In this document: positions 31,365 to 38,347 of the stretch, piece by piece | Layout of the letters: each line of letters starts with the position of its first letter | Position numbering within the stretch: position 1 is the stretch's first letter | Origin: Oscillospiraceae bacterium | Lineage (GTDB): Bacteria > Bacillota_A > Clostridia > Oscillospirales > Oscillospiraceae | Assembly (NCBI GenBank): GCA_017516785.1 | Contig: JAFXAV010000028.1 | Span: 62,001 to 126,000 of the forward strand | Reading direction: 5' to 3' | Length of the DNA stretch: 64,000 bases | The notes under the pieces: model-generated | The model's input: only the letters and a program-made list of their open reading frames with translations | Told to the model about the DNA's origin: nothing | Database searches by the model: none | Position numbers and translations under genes: made by a program

Positions 31365-31881
31365 TTCCGGTTCTCCCTTCTTTCCATTTTCTGATCTGTT
31401 CTTTCTTGGCGGCTTCGGCTTCCGCTCTGGTCATCCATGCGTTTTCGCCGATTCTCCACCAGTTTCCGTAGTCCGTAATCAGATAGGACTTGCCATGCTG
31501 GAACTTGAAACCAGTTACAACGGTTTCTTCAATGTATCCATGCTCAATGACATAGATGGTCGCTCCGACAGGAACCTCTCCCATGGAGGATAATTCCTGA
31601 TAGAACTTCGCTGGTCTGCCCCGTTTTGCGGGGGTCTGAGCATCCTCCCGGATGTACTCGACCTCCTGCCGCATACCCTTGACGGTCTGGAAGAAATTCT
31701 TTCTGATGTCATCAATGGACATCGACATCCATTCCTTCCGCTGCTGGCAGTCCTCGATGGTGCCACATTCGGTGTACTTGCTGTACTCCCAGAGGAGCTG
31801 GTTGAGCAGATCAGCTTCGGGGCCAGCAGGCATATTCTGCTGATACTGGATCAGCTTACTCAGTTGCAATACATCGAGCAT
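31339..31881 (-). CDS. Phage accessory protein
   Basis: 180 residues from ATG 31881, overlapping the previous gene's end by 26 nt. MLDVLQLSKLIQYQQNMPAGPEADLLNQLLWEYSKYTECGTIEDCQQRKEWMSMSIDD, then a region VPVGATIYVIEHGYIEETVVTGFKFQHGKSYLITDYGNWWRIGENAWMTRAEAEAAKKEQIRKW. The VGxxxYVIExGxIxExxVxG stretch is a repeated beta module seen in other small phage proteins; the TRAEAEAAKKEQ end parallels the TEEEAL endings nearby. Function unknown. Confidence 0.65.
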   Translation of the reverse strand: MLDVLQLSKLIQYQQNMPAGPEADLLNQLLWEYSKYTECGTIEDCQQRKEWMSMSIDDIRKNFFQTVKGMRQEVEYIREDAQTPAKRGRPAKFYQELSSMGEVPVGATIYVIEHGYIEETVVTGFKFQHGKSYLITDYGNWWRIGENAWMTRAEAEAAKKEQIRKWKEGRTGNESPDQKK

Positions 31882-32332
31882 TTTTCTGGGCCTCCTTGAT
31901 GGCATTCAGCGCTTCTTCCTCTGTCAGGAAGATAGTCCTTCCGATAAACTTCATGTCGGACTTCGTGCATCTCTTTGACTGAGTATAGCAGGTGTTCGGT
32001 GCCAGTTGTAGGCGGCGAGGATTTGTATGGATAGCAAAATCGTACCGTTTGTAGCTAAACTTACTTTTGGGGTAATTGGTTCTGATTTCCCAAACAATAT
32101 CTCCTACCGCCACAGGCTGTTCAATCAACCTACCGGCTGCTTTCAGGCGAGCTATGGACGCAACCTCAGCCGGGGTCAGCCCGGAGTCTTCGTATTCGCT
32201 CAGCTTTTTGAGGACTTCGTCGACATATACGGCGATAGTCTTATAGCCGAGGAGCCGGAGATCTCCGACGAGATCGCAGCCCCGGTAGGTCACCGGAGCA
32301 TCTACAAAATCAACCTTCGTCAGTCTTTCCAT
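31856..32332 (-). CDS. MERLTK-type phage accessory protein
   Basis: 158 residues. The start MERLTKVDFVDAPVTYRGC and LKKLSEYEDSGLTPAEVASIARLKAAGRLIEQPVAVGDIVWEI are those of a common phage family; the end MKFIGRTIFLTEEEALNAIKEAQKNARC is the shared C-terminal module. In relatives two or more conserved cysteines sit in the middle; here NTCYTQSKRC. No biochemical role is known. Confidence 0.7.
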   Translation of the reverse strand: MERLTKVDFVDAPVTYRGCDLVGDLRLLGYKTIAVYVDEVLKKLSEYEDSGLTPAEVASIARLKAAGRLIEQPVAVGDIVWEIRTNYPKSKFSYKRYDFAIHTNPRRLQLAPNTCYTQSKRCTKSDMKFIGRTIFLTEEEALNAIKEAQKNARCIATE

Positions 32333-32774
32333 TAGCTTTCTCCTCCAGCTTCTTCTGGGCTTCCTCCCTGGTCAGGAACACGGTTTCTCCGATCCAGTCG
32401 AGCATCCGTAAGCTGAACCTGCACTCGTCGATTCCGCAGAACTTGATGCAGTCGGTCTTGAATACATGATCTCTCTGGGTGCTGTTGCACTGGTACGGGC
32501 ACCGCTCGCCGTCTACCATTTCGTCGCACCAACTGATCTGGTAAACCTTGGTGCCGATGGCACAGGGCAGTTTCAGAAGCCGCCCTTCCTGTTCTGCGGT
32601 CAGGAACTCGTTCAGTTTCTCAGCCATCGTTCTATTGGCCTTAATCACAGCATCCAGAGACAGCTTCTGGGAGTTCAAGATCCGTGCTGCTTCCCGCATC
32701 ACCATTCTGAACTGCTTGTTCTCCATGTGGTCAGCCGCAGTATTCAACCACGCTACCACCTTGTTCACATCCAT
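32310..32774 (-). CDS. Phage accessory protein with FLTREEA module
   Basis: 154 residues from ATG 32774 (AAGGAGG upstream; the longer frame overlaps its neighbour). MDVNKVVAWLNTAADHMENKQFRMVMREAARILNSQKLSLDAVIKANRTMAEKLNEFLTAEQEGRLLKLPCAIGTKVYQISWCDEM, then four Cys near the end and WIGETVFLTREEAQKKLEEK. The middle GRLLKLPCAIGTKVYQI and the ending place it with the 31856 gene in one modular family. Function unknown. Confidence 0.7.
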   Translation of the reverse strand: MDVNKVVAWLNTAADHMENKQFRMVMREAARILNSQKLSLDAVIKANRTMAEKLNEFLTAEQEGRLLKLPCAIGTKVYQISWCDEMVDGERCPYQCNSTQRDHVFKTDCIKFCGIDECRFSLRMLDWIGETVFLTREEAQKKLEEKANGKTDEG

Positions 32775-32787
32775 TTTCTTTTCCTCC

Positions 32788-33360
32788 TTAGTCATATTCT
32801 TCAAAACGGATGCTTGCGGTAGTCTCCTCCCCATCCGCATACACCCGTGCGTAGATGCCATCAGCCGTGCTGTCGTACTCGACACAACACAGCAGATCGG
32901 AGCCCTCCGGTCCTGTCATGTCGATGTAGACACCAGGGTAGTCATCAGGGTGGTCAATGGGCATCTTCGCCCATACCTTCATTTCTCCTTTCGGAGTCCA
33001 GACTCGGAACTCCCGGCCACCTGTCATATACAGTTGCCGCAGAGCCTCCTCTTTGGAAATTCTGGGGTAGCCGTTCACCCATGCGTTCAACGAATTCATA
33101 TCCACCCTACAATCAGGGGATTGCTGAGCCCACTGTGACATCTGTCGCAGGATAGCTTCCTTGCTTACATAGGCACCACAGATCACATCCTGAGCATACA
33201 TACGCTCAATCTGATCGTTTTTCCTTTTCAGGATCTCCAGTTCATCAGCAGCTTCCAGAAGCAGGTTCTTCAAAGTGCCGACGAAAGGAACATCTCCGCA
33301 GATCTTCGCAGCAGATCTCATTCTGGATACCAGATACGAAAAATCCATTTCATTAACCAT
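32788..33360 (-). CDS. Phage accessory protein
   Basis: 190 residues from ATG 33360 (GGAGACG upstream). MVNEMDFSYLVSRMRSAAKICGDVPFVGTLKNLLLEAADELEILKRKNDQIERMYAQDVICGAYVSKEAILRQMSQWAQQS forms a helical first half with a coiled-coil stretch at 35-55. The second half is beta-rich and acidic. No family recognised. Confidence 0.62.
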   Translation of the reverse strand: MVNEMDFSYLVSRMRSAAKICGDVPFVGTLKNLLLEAADELEILKRKNDQIERMYAQDVICGAYVSKEAILRQMSQWAQQSPDCRVDMNSLNAWVNGYPRISKEEALRQLYMTGGREFRVWTPKGEMKVWAKMPIDHPDDYPGVYIDMTGPEGSDLLCCVEYDSTADGIYARVYADGEETTASIRFEEYD

Positions 33361-33436
33361 TTCTGCGTCTCCTTTCCAGTTTCATGCAGTCATCACAGAT
33401 CAGCTCGCCGTACCTGTCAATATCGAACAGTTTCAT
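33353..33436 (-). CDS. 27-residue Cys-pair peptide
   Basis: ATG 33436 has GGAGGTG at 7-nt spacing. The peptide is MKLFDIDRYGELICDDCMKL followed by a basic ERRRRNG end. The CDDC pair and basic tail resemble half a zinc ribbon. The stop overlaps the next start by 8 nt, which supports real translation. Confidence 0.5.
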   Translation of the reverse strand: MKLFDIDRYGELICDDCMKLERRRRNG

Positions 33437-33447
33437 ACAGCACCTCC

Positions 33448-33810
33448 TCAGGGTTCAAAAGCGAAGATCCGCTTCTCTTCCTCGAACGCCTTCTCCAGTT
33501 TCTCCTTGATCGTGGGCCAGTCCTGGATGATTTCTTTCATCCGGGCATATCTGGTAGGTTCATAGCCCATCTTGTGATTGGGGTGGTAGTACCAATCAGC
33601 ACCCTTTTCCCGGGATGACAGGAAGTGGTCACCATGTACGAAATACGGAACGCCGGCAGGTGTCACACCGAACTCCAGCCAGCTATACGGGTTGTGCTTC
33701 CATCTGACCTGAACATCCTGAATGGACATCCCGGTGTAGTGCTGCTTGCAATACGCCTGGATCTTCGCCCACGCTGAGTCCAGAGCTACCGTCAAATTAT
33801 CCATTTGCAT
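33448..33810 (-). CDS. Phage accessory protein
   Basis: 120 residues: LDSAWAKIQAYCKQHYTGMSIQDVQVRWKHNPYSWLEFGVTPAGVPYFVHGDHFLSSREKGADWYYHPNHKMGYEPTRYARMKEIIQDWPTIKEKLEKAFEEEKRIF. It has a helical start, an aromatic-rich middle and a helical end. Overlaps the upstream gene by 14 nt. No known family. Confidence 0.62.
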   Translation of the reverse strand: MQMDNLTVALDSAWAKIQAYCKQHYTGMSIQDVQVRWKHNPYSWLEFGVTPAGVPYFVHGDHFLSSREKGADWYYHPNHKMGYEPTRYARMKEIIQDWPTIKEKLEKAFEEEKRIFAFEP

Positions 33811-34240
33811 CTTCCTCCATTTCTTTCAGTACAGCCAAAGTCTGGCAGAACTTATCGATCCGGTCGGGCATCTTCATCAGAGCCACCTTGCACATCCGCT
33901 GCTTGGAGAAGTCCATGACCATCACGACGGTGTCGCCCTTGTGGATCATGGGCGTATTCGCCTGCTGGTACATCCCGATCACATCGCTGCGGCCGAAGTC
34001 AGCGGACAGGCAGGTCGCATCGTTACTGATGGCGAACTTGCCGTCGGAGTAGTACAGGTTTCCGGTGGAGTACATATCCTTGTACCGCTCGGTCTCGCTG
34101 TCCCAATGCACCCGGACCCGGCAGCCCTGGCAGTAGTCGGAACCCTCATACTTCTTGGCGTCCATGTCGATGTACAGGACGGGGTACTTGCCAAAGTTCA
34201 TTGCCTTGGCGATCTCAGTTCTCTCGGTCAGATACTTCAT
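33797..34240 (-). CDS. Phage accessory protein
   Basis: 147 residues, MKYLTERTEIAKAMNFGKYPVLYIDMDAKKYEGSDYCQGCRVRVHWDSETERYKDMYSTGNLYYSDGKFAI, then MYQQANTPMIHKGDTVVMVMDFSKQRMCKVALMKMPDRIDKFC. One CxxC pair. The centre GDTVVMVMDFSKQRMCKVALM looks like a compact beta barrel. No family recognised. Confidence 0.62.
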   Translation of the reverse strand: MKYLTERTEIAKAMNFGKYPVLYIDMDAKKYEGSDYCQGCRVRVHWDSETERYKDMYSTGNLYYSDGKFAISNDATCLSADFGRSDVIGMYQQANTPMIHKGDTVVMVMDFSKQRMCKVALMKMPDRIDKFCQTLAVLKEMEEDANG

Positions 34241-34262
34241 AATCAGCTTCCTTTCTATTTCT

Positions 34263-34694
34263 TTACAGGTAAATCCAGTGGGTTACGGGGTACTTGCACT
34301 CCTGACTCAGCTTGTAGTCGAAGGTCCAGTACCACTTGCCATCCTCGCCGAGAGCGGCGGCTCCTCCACCTACGCTATCGGGGTTCTCGGCACAGTAGAT
34401 ACTGAGCTGAACATTCGGTTCGGGCATATCGCCTTCTGCTACCGAGTGCTTACCGTCGAAGGGCTTCCGTTTCAAAAGCGGCTGCTCGTCTTTCAGACGG
34501 TCAATATGTTTCCAGCACTCGTTGATAGCTCTGCTTATCGCCAGCTTTTCCTCTGTGGTGTATTCCAGGCAATGTGCATCATAGTCACATTCCAGATCCA
34601 TCAGGATTCCTTCTGCCAGGAACGGGAGCTTTTTCCGGATGGCTGACACGACAGGCTCAAAACCTTTCGATTGCAGGACATTCAGTATACTCAT
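34263..34694 (-). CDS. Phage accessory protein
   Basis: 143 residues from ATG 34694. MSILNVLQSKGFEPVVSAIRKKLPFLAEGILMDLECDYDAHCLEYTTEEKLAISRAINECWKHIDRLKDEQPLLKRKPFDGKHSVAEGDMPEPNVQLSIYCAEN, ending in a Trp-rich strand. The longer ATG 34733 reading overlaps the next gene. Function unknown. Confidence 0.6.
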   Translation of the reverse strand: MSILNVLQSKGFEPVVSAIRKKLPFLAEGILMDLECDYDAHCLEYTTEEKLAISRAINECWKHIDRLKDEQPLLKRKPFDGKHSVAEGDMPEPNVQLSIYCAENPDSVGGGAAALGEDGKWYWTFDYKLSQECKYPVTHWIYL

Positions 34695-34699
34695 TTCAA

Positions 34700-34987
34700 T
34701 CACCTCCGGGCGTGGAGTGCGTAGATCACGCAACCAGACAGGCTTGCCACATCCTTCTGGAACTTCTCGTCGTCTATCGGGACCATGTAGAACTTGACTT
34801 CCTCCAGCTCGCCGTCCTCGTCATACAGCTTCATGCCGTAGACCACATGGTCGGCTCCGGTTTCCTTCAGAACCTTGGCTGCCTGCTTCTCGAACTCCTG
34901 AAGATTCTTCTCGACCTCCCGACCGGGCATCTGACCGATACCGATGCAGCCGCCCGACTCCCATTGCGTCCATTTAATCCACTTCAT
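34700..34987 (-). CDS. Phage accessory protein
   Basis: 95 residues from ATG 34987, overlapping the upstream stop by 14 nt. MKWIKWTQWESGGCIGIGQMPGREVEKNLQEFEKQAAKVLKETGADHVVYGMKLYDEDGELEEVKFYMVPIDDEKFQKDVASLSGCVIYALHARR: a helix followed by paired strands. No family recognised. Confidence 0.6.
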   Translation of the reverse strand: MKWIKWTQWESGGCIGIGQMPGREVEKNLQEFEKQAAKVLKETGADHVVYGMKLYDEDGELEEVKFYMVPIDDEKFQKDVASLSGCVIYALHARR

Positions 34988-35354
34988 CCAGCATCTCTCC
35001 AATCTTGACCGGGAAGAAATCTGCCCAGTGCTTGTAGTTCTGGTTCACCGTAATCACTCCGGCGAAGTCCATACCCAACTTCTCGATCTGGGCTTTACAG
35101 GCGCTCAGGGTCTTCCAGTTGCCACCCCGGGGAACAAATTCGCCATCGTCGTAGATCGGGATGTACTGGCGGTTACCCTTCCGGGACAGGGTGTAGTCGA
35201 TCACTTCCAGAATCTTTGCCTGTTCCCGGATGACGATGATCTCGCCGCCGGCGTCCATGACCATCGCTACCTGTGCCTGAGCTTTTTCGAAACCCAAGGC
35301 TTCTACGGTGTAGGTCTGGCGGCCAATCCGATAGGTAATGCTGAACTTCTTCAT
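34974..35354 (-). CDS. Phage accessory protein
   Basis: 126 residues from ATG 35354. MKKFSITYRIGRQTYTVEALGFEKAQAQVAMVMDAGGEIIVIREQAKILEVIDYTLSRKGNRQYIPIYDDGEFVPRGGNW, with a beta-alpha-beta first half that resembles small YcfA- or signal-like folds only in outline. Function unknown. Confidence 0.6.
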   Translation of the reverse strand: MKKFSITYRIGRQTYTVEALGFEKAQAQVAMVMDAGGEIIVIREQAKILEVIDYTLSRKGNRQYIPIYDDGEFVPRGGNWKTLSACKAQIEKLGMDFAGVITVNQNYKHWADFFPVKIGEMLDEVD

Positions 35355-35368
35355 CTTTCTGGCTCCTT

Positions 35369-35590
35369 TCAAGCAATCTTTTCGTATTCAAAATCAGCGG
35401 CAGTAAAGATGTCGCTTACGAACTCGTTCATTCCATCTTTGACCTTTGCCATGATGCTCAAGTTCTTCCCGAACACTGTCACGTCCATGACCGTTGCGGT
35501 GGTGGGAGCCATCCGCATCCAGAGGTTGCTCCATCTGACAACCCGGATCACATCACCCTGTTTCAGGGTACTTGCTTTCACTTTTGCCAT
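35369..35590 (-). CDS. Small beta-rich phage protein
   Basis: 73 residues, MAKVKASTLKQGDVIRVVRWSNLWMRMAPTTATVMDVTVFGKNLSIMAKVKDGMNEFVSDIFTAADFEYEKIA. The pattern LKxGDVIRVV...ATVMDVTxFGKNLSI is that of a small SH3-like barrel. Function unknown. Confidence 0.65.
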   Translation of the reverse strand: MAKVKASTLKQGDVIRVVRWSNLWMRMAPTTATVMDVTVFGKNLSIMAKVKDGMNEFVSDIFTAADFEYEKIA

Positions 35591-35602
35591 CTGACTTCCT
35601 CC

Positions 35603-35812
35603 TTAGATCACGCCGCCTTCGGCATCTACGATGACGATGCCGGTCTTGCCAACGATATACTCGTTGCCACCTTCGTCGGAGTAGTGGCGGCAACCACTGT
35701 GCTTCTTTTCTCCACCGAAGCTGTCCATCTTGTACTCCCACTCGGGGCGTCTGGTGAGTTTGCCAACTACCTGATGGCCTACCTGCTCTGCGTAATTGCG
35801 AATGTTTTTCAT
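35603..35812 (-). CDS. Small phage protein
   Basis: 69 residues, MKNIRNYAEQVGHQVVGKLTRRPEWEYKMDSFGGEKKHSGCRHYSDEGGNEYIVGKTGIVIVDAEGGVI. Second gene of the operon started by promoter 36032-36059. No family recognised. Confidence 0.62.
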   Translation of the reverse strand: MKNIRNYAEQVGHQVVGKLTRRPEWEYKMDSFGGEKKHSGCRHYSDEGGNEYIVGKTGIVIVDAEGGVI

Positions 35813-35824
35813 ATCGGCTACTCC

Positions 35825-35953
35825 TTATCTGGATCCGCTCACCTTACGGTAACGGGTGTACCATTCGTACTGGATCTGGTCTGCTATTTTCCAGCCAAAG
35901 TAAATGATCGTGGACGCTGCCAAGCAAATGATACCGATGGTTGCTTCCAACAT
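35825..35953 (-). CDS. 42-residue single-pass membrane protein
   Basis: ATG 35953 has GGAGTG upstream. The peptide starts MLEATIGIICLAASTIIYFG, a clear membrane segment, followed by a polar tail WKIADQIQYEWYTRYRKVSG. It is the first gene after the promoter at 36032-36059. A competing frame (ATG 35990, GGAGG upstream) overlaps it, but looks less protein-like. Confidence 0.6.
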   Translation of the reverse strand: MLEATIGIICLAASTIIYFGWKIADQIQYEWYTRYRKVSGSR

Positions 35954-36031
35954 TTCGTTCACTCCATTTCCAAACTTTTCGAGTCATAAACCTCCGGGTT
36001 TTCCTCGATTTAGGTTGTTTTTTATAATCTT

Positions 36032-36059
36032 ATCTTAACTTACCTACCACCTATGTCAA
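36032..36059 (-). promoter_or_regulatory. Promoter P1 of the small-gene operon
   Basis: Minus strand TTGACA, 16 bp, TAAGAT, with further AT-rich bases (AAGATTATAA) after it. The spacer begins TAGGTGGTAGGT, nearly the same as in the promoter at 23648-23675. It reads into the genes from 35953 to 29059. Confidence 0.75.
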
Positions 36060-36120
36060 TATGTTTTCCGGGATTTTTCAAAATATTTTTCTAAATCCTA
36101 AATATCGAAGACAAGCAAAT

Positions 36121-36147
36121 AGCAGGTAAGGGAATTCCTTACCTGCT
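36121..36147 (-). terminator. Hairpin after the late-regulator gene
   Basis: An 11-bp perfect stem AGCAGGTAAGG/CCTTACCTGCT with a 5-nt loop lies about 60 nt past the stop at 36207. The T-run is weak (ATTTGCTTG), so efficiency is uncertain, but it separates the first early operon from promoter P1. Confidence 0.6.
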
Positions 36148-36184
36148 GCTTTAGAAATTGGCTTGTATAGCCTCTGGAAATTTG

Positions 36185-36233
36185 CCGAATGATGTAGGGT
36201 ATTGCTTCAGGTCGTAGAAATCGCTGTATTCGG
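36185..36233 (-). repeat. 48-bp dispersed repeat with terminal inverted bases, copy B
   Basis: Matches 28957-29004 at about 80 percent with the same CCGAAT and ATTCGG ends. It covers the last codons and the stop of the DUF1492-type gene and continues beyond it, so it is not simply conserved coding sequence. Both copies are on the same strand relative to the operons and sit upstream of a promoter region. Confidence 0.65.
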
Positions 36234-36716
36234 TTCGCCGGATTCTTTTATGTACTTGGCCATGTTAATTAAAGCAGTTCCATGTGACCTGTACATTCTT
36301 CTTCGGTAGGATTCAAATTTATCGTCGAAATCCGGCTTTAACCCAAACATGACCTCCAGAACATCATTCCAGTCAGTCCTATCCAGATACCTAAGTCTGA
36401 TAACAGCCCTTTCTTCGGAGCTACTAAGGTGGCGAATGATCTTTTCGATCGACTTTCGCTCTTCCGCTTGTTTAGCAACAGATGCCTTAATCGACTCTTC
36501 AAGTTCCTCTTTCCTACCAAGCATATCAGCCATTCTATCGGTTGAGGCGCTGGTGGCTCTAGGCATCCCGGTCATGACCTGGGAGCTGATGCTGGTCATT
36601 TTGGAGGTCAGATACTCAAGTCGTTCGATCTCTCTGTCAATATCCTCTTCAGCTGCAACATATTCTTCGAGCCTAGCTTTTACTGCTTCGGTATCGTACT
36701 TCTTATCTTCTTCCAT
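36207..36716 (-). CDS. DUF1492 / ArpU-like late transcription regulator
   Basis: 169 residues. A helical, charged first half (AVKARLEEYVAAEEDIDREIERLEYLTSKMTSISSQVMTGMPRATSASTDRMADML) precedes a sigma-70 region 4-like C-terminus (RHLSSSEERAVIRLRYLDRTDWNDVLEVMFGLKPDFDDKFESYRRRMYRSHGTALINMAKYI). The family is usual at the end of phage early operons, where members switch on late genes. Its position here, last in the early operon and before two further promoters with a shared spacer motif, fits that role. Confidence 0.8.
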   Translation of the reverse strand: MEEDKKYDTEAVKARLEEYVAAEEDIDREIERLEYLTSKMTSISSQVMTGMPRATSASTDRMADMLGRKEELEESIKASVAKQAEERKSIEKIIRHLSSSEERAVIRLRYLDRTDWNDVLEVMFGLKPDFDDKFESYRRRMYRSHGTALINMAKYIKESGEPNTAISTT

Positions 36717-36761
36717 TACAGGTACCCTTCACCTCGCCTTGCATACACATAAAGAGACTTC

Positions 36762-37148
36762 TTACTCGAATAGCCAAGGGTAGCGATCCGGAAACTCCAC
36801 CAGATCATCCCCCATAATTTTCTTCAGGGCCTGGTCCAGCTTTTCCTGGTAGTAGTCCCGTTCATCCCCAGCCTCCAGGGCTCCGTGGTACTTGTCCCAC
36901 TTCTCTCCCCACGCCTGGATCACCCTCGCCAGCCGTTTCTTGCCGAATACATCCTTCTTCATGACATCGGAGTCATTCAGGGTGAGCATAAGCATATCGG
37001 TCATGAACTGTATCGTGGTGTCTTTCTCAGCTTCCCGGTAGGCGTTCACTCTGGCATCCCGCCGCTTTATGTACCCGTTGCTTCGCTTTGGGACTACGGG
37101 GCCGGTCTTCTTGGAACTGCCGGACTTTTTCTTCTTCGCCTTTGCCAT
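36762..37148 (-). CDS. Basic phage protein near RtcB
   Basis: 128 residues from ATG 37148, 1 nt after the RtcB stop. The start MAKAKKKKSGSSKKTGPVVPKRSNGYIKRRD is very basic; the rest (AEKDTTIQFMTDMLMLTLNDSDVMKKDVFGKKRLARVIQAWGEKWDKYHGALEAGDERDYYQEKLDQALKKIMGDDLVEFPDRYPWLFE) is helical. Proteins of this type, with a VFGKKRLxRVxxxWGE core, stand beside late regulators in many Clostridia phages. Function unknown; nucleic acid binding is likely from charge. Confidence 0.65.
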   Translation of the reverse strand: MAKAKKKKSGSSKKTGPVVPKRSNGYIKRRDARVNAYREAEKDTTIQFMTDMLMLTLNDSDVMKKDVFGKKRLARVIQAWGEKWDKYHGALEAGDERDYYQEKLDQALKKIMGDDLVEFPDRYPWLFE

Positions 37149-37149
37149 C

Positions 37150-38331
37150 TTAGTCACCTCGATCGGATGCCTTGAAGTTGTACACGGGTCTGATAGTGTC
37201 GATAACCTTGCAGGTGGGCCTAATGCAGTCCCGGATCTCCTGCATATCCTTGTAGGCTCCGGGGCTCTCGTCCAGAGTATCAAAGCTAATGCAGGTGGAG
37301 TAGATGCCTTCCATGGACGTCTTGTACTCGCCGAGCGTGAACTGCTCCCGAGCTTTCCTCCTGGACATCAATCGCCCAGCTCCGTGGGGAGCCGAGCAGT
37401 TCCAGTCGGGGTTACCCTTGCCGATACACAGCAGGGATCCGTCCCTCATGTTCATGGGGATAATCAGCTTCTCCCCTTCCTTGGCGGATACGGCACCCTT
37501 GCGGAGGATCTTCGCATCCAGGTCAATGTAGTTGTGGATGGTCGTGAACCTCTCCGTAGCTACCAGACCCATCCCCTTCAGGATGATACCGGCGATGACC
37601 TGTCTGTTCTTGTCGGCGAACCGCTGGACAATGCCCATGTCGTTCAGGTAATCCTCCATGTGCTGTCCAGTCAGGTACGCCAGATCCTTGGGGCCGCAGT
37701 CCTTTCGTCTGGCTTTCAGGGCAGCCAGAGCATCTGCGATCTCCTTCTGCCGTCCCTCTGCCTTGTACTGGGCAATCAGAGCGGCGATCTCGTCGCTGCT
37801 GGGTTCGGACATATCCTTCCAAGCGAGATCCTGGTAGTAGTTGGCTACCTCCAGACCCAGGTGCCGGCTTCCGGTGTGGATCACCAGCCACAGCTCCCCG
37901 TTCTTCGCCCGGTCGACCTCGATGAAGTGATTTCCGCCGCCCAGAGTGCCCAGGCTTCTGATCGCCCGCACCTTGTCAGCCGTAGGGCATCTCAGGTCAT
38001 CGAACGAAAAGAACGCCGCCGCAGTCTGGTGGATGTTGAACCCGGAAGGAACGCCCCACCGGATGACATTGTCCAGCTTGGCGAAGTCCATCTTCTTGAC
38101 ACCCAGGCGAACGGCAAGCATACCGCAGCCGATGTCAACACCTACGAGGTTCGGGCAGATCCGGTCTGTCACCGTCATCGTGGTTCCGATGGTGCATCCC
38201 GCTCCCGCATGGACATCAGGCATGATCCTGATTGTGCTCCCATCGCTGACAGGGTGTTTCGACAACCGCTCGATCTGATCGAGGGCTTCCTGTTCAACAG
38301 TCTTGGCAAAAATCTTCACATCTTCAGTCAT
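37150..38331 (-). CDS. rtcB: RNA-splicing ligase RtcB
   Basis: 393 residues, the short phage/bacterial form. The metal-binding and catalytic motifs are intact: PDVHAGAGCTIGTT, VGVDIGCGM (Asp and Cys ligands), LGTLGGGNHFIE, HTGSRHLG, and SAPHGAGR with the His that is guanylated; the C-terminal KVIDTIRPVYNFKA is also present. RtcB joins 2',3'-cyclic phosphate ends to 5'-OH ends of RNA, using GTP. With six phage tRNAs in the same genome, a role in repairing tRNAs cut by host anticodon nucleases is plausible (inference). Confidence 0.95.
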   Translation of the reverse strand: MTEDVKIFAKTVEQEALDQIERLSKHPVSDGSTIRIMPDVHAGAGCTIGTTMTVTDRICPNLVGVDIGCGMLAVRLGVKKMDFAKLDNVIRWGVPSGFNIHQTAAAFFSFDDLRCPTADKVRAIRSLGTLGGGNHFIEVDRAKNGELWLVIHTGSRHLGLEVANYYQDLAWKDMSEPSSDEIAALIAQYKAEGRQKEIADALAALKARRKDCGPKDLAYLTGQHMEDYLNDMGIVQRFADKNRQVIAGIILKGMGLVATERFTTIHNYIDLDAKILRKGAVSAKEGEKLIIPMNMRDGSLLCIGKGNPDWNCSAPHGAGRLMSRRKAREQFTLGEYKTSMEGIYSTCISFDTLDESPGAYKDMQEIRDCIRPTCKVIDTIRPVYNFKASDRGD

Positions 38332-38347
38332 AGAATACTCCTCTCAA

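Noticed and set aside
35860..35990. Alternate 43-codon frame from ATG 35990 with a GGAGG site
   Set aside because: It overlaps the 42-residue membrane protein in another frame and its sequence is less protein-like, though the ribosome site is good; it might be a leader.
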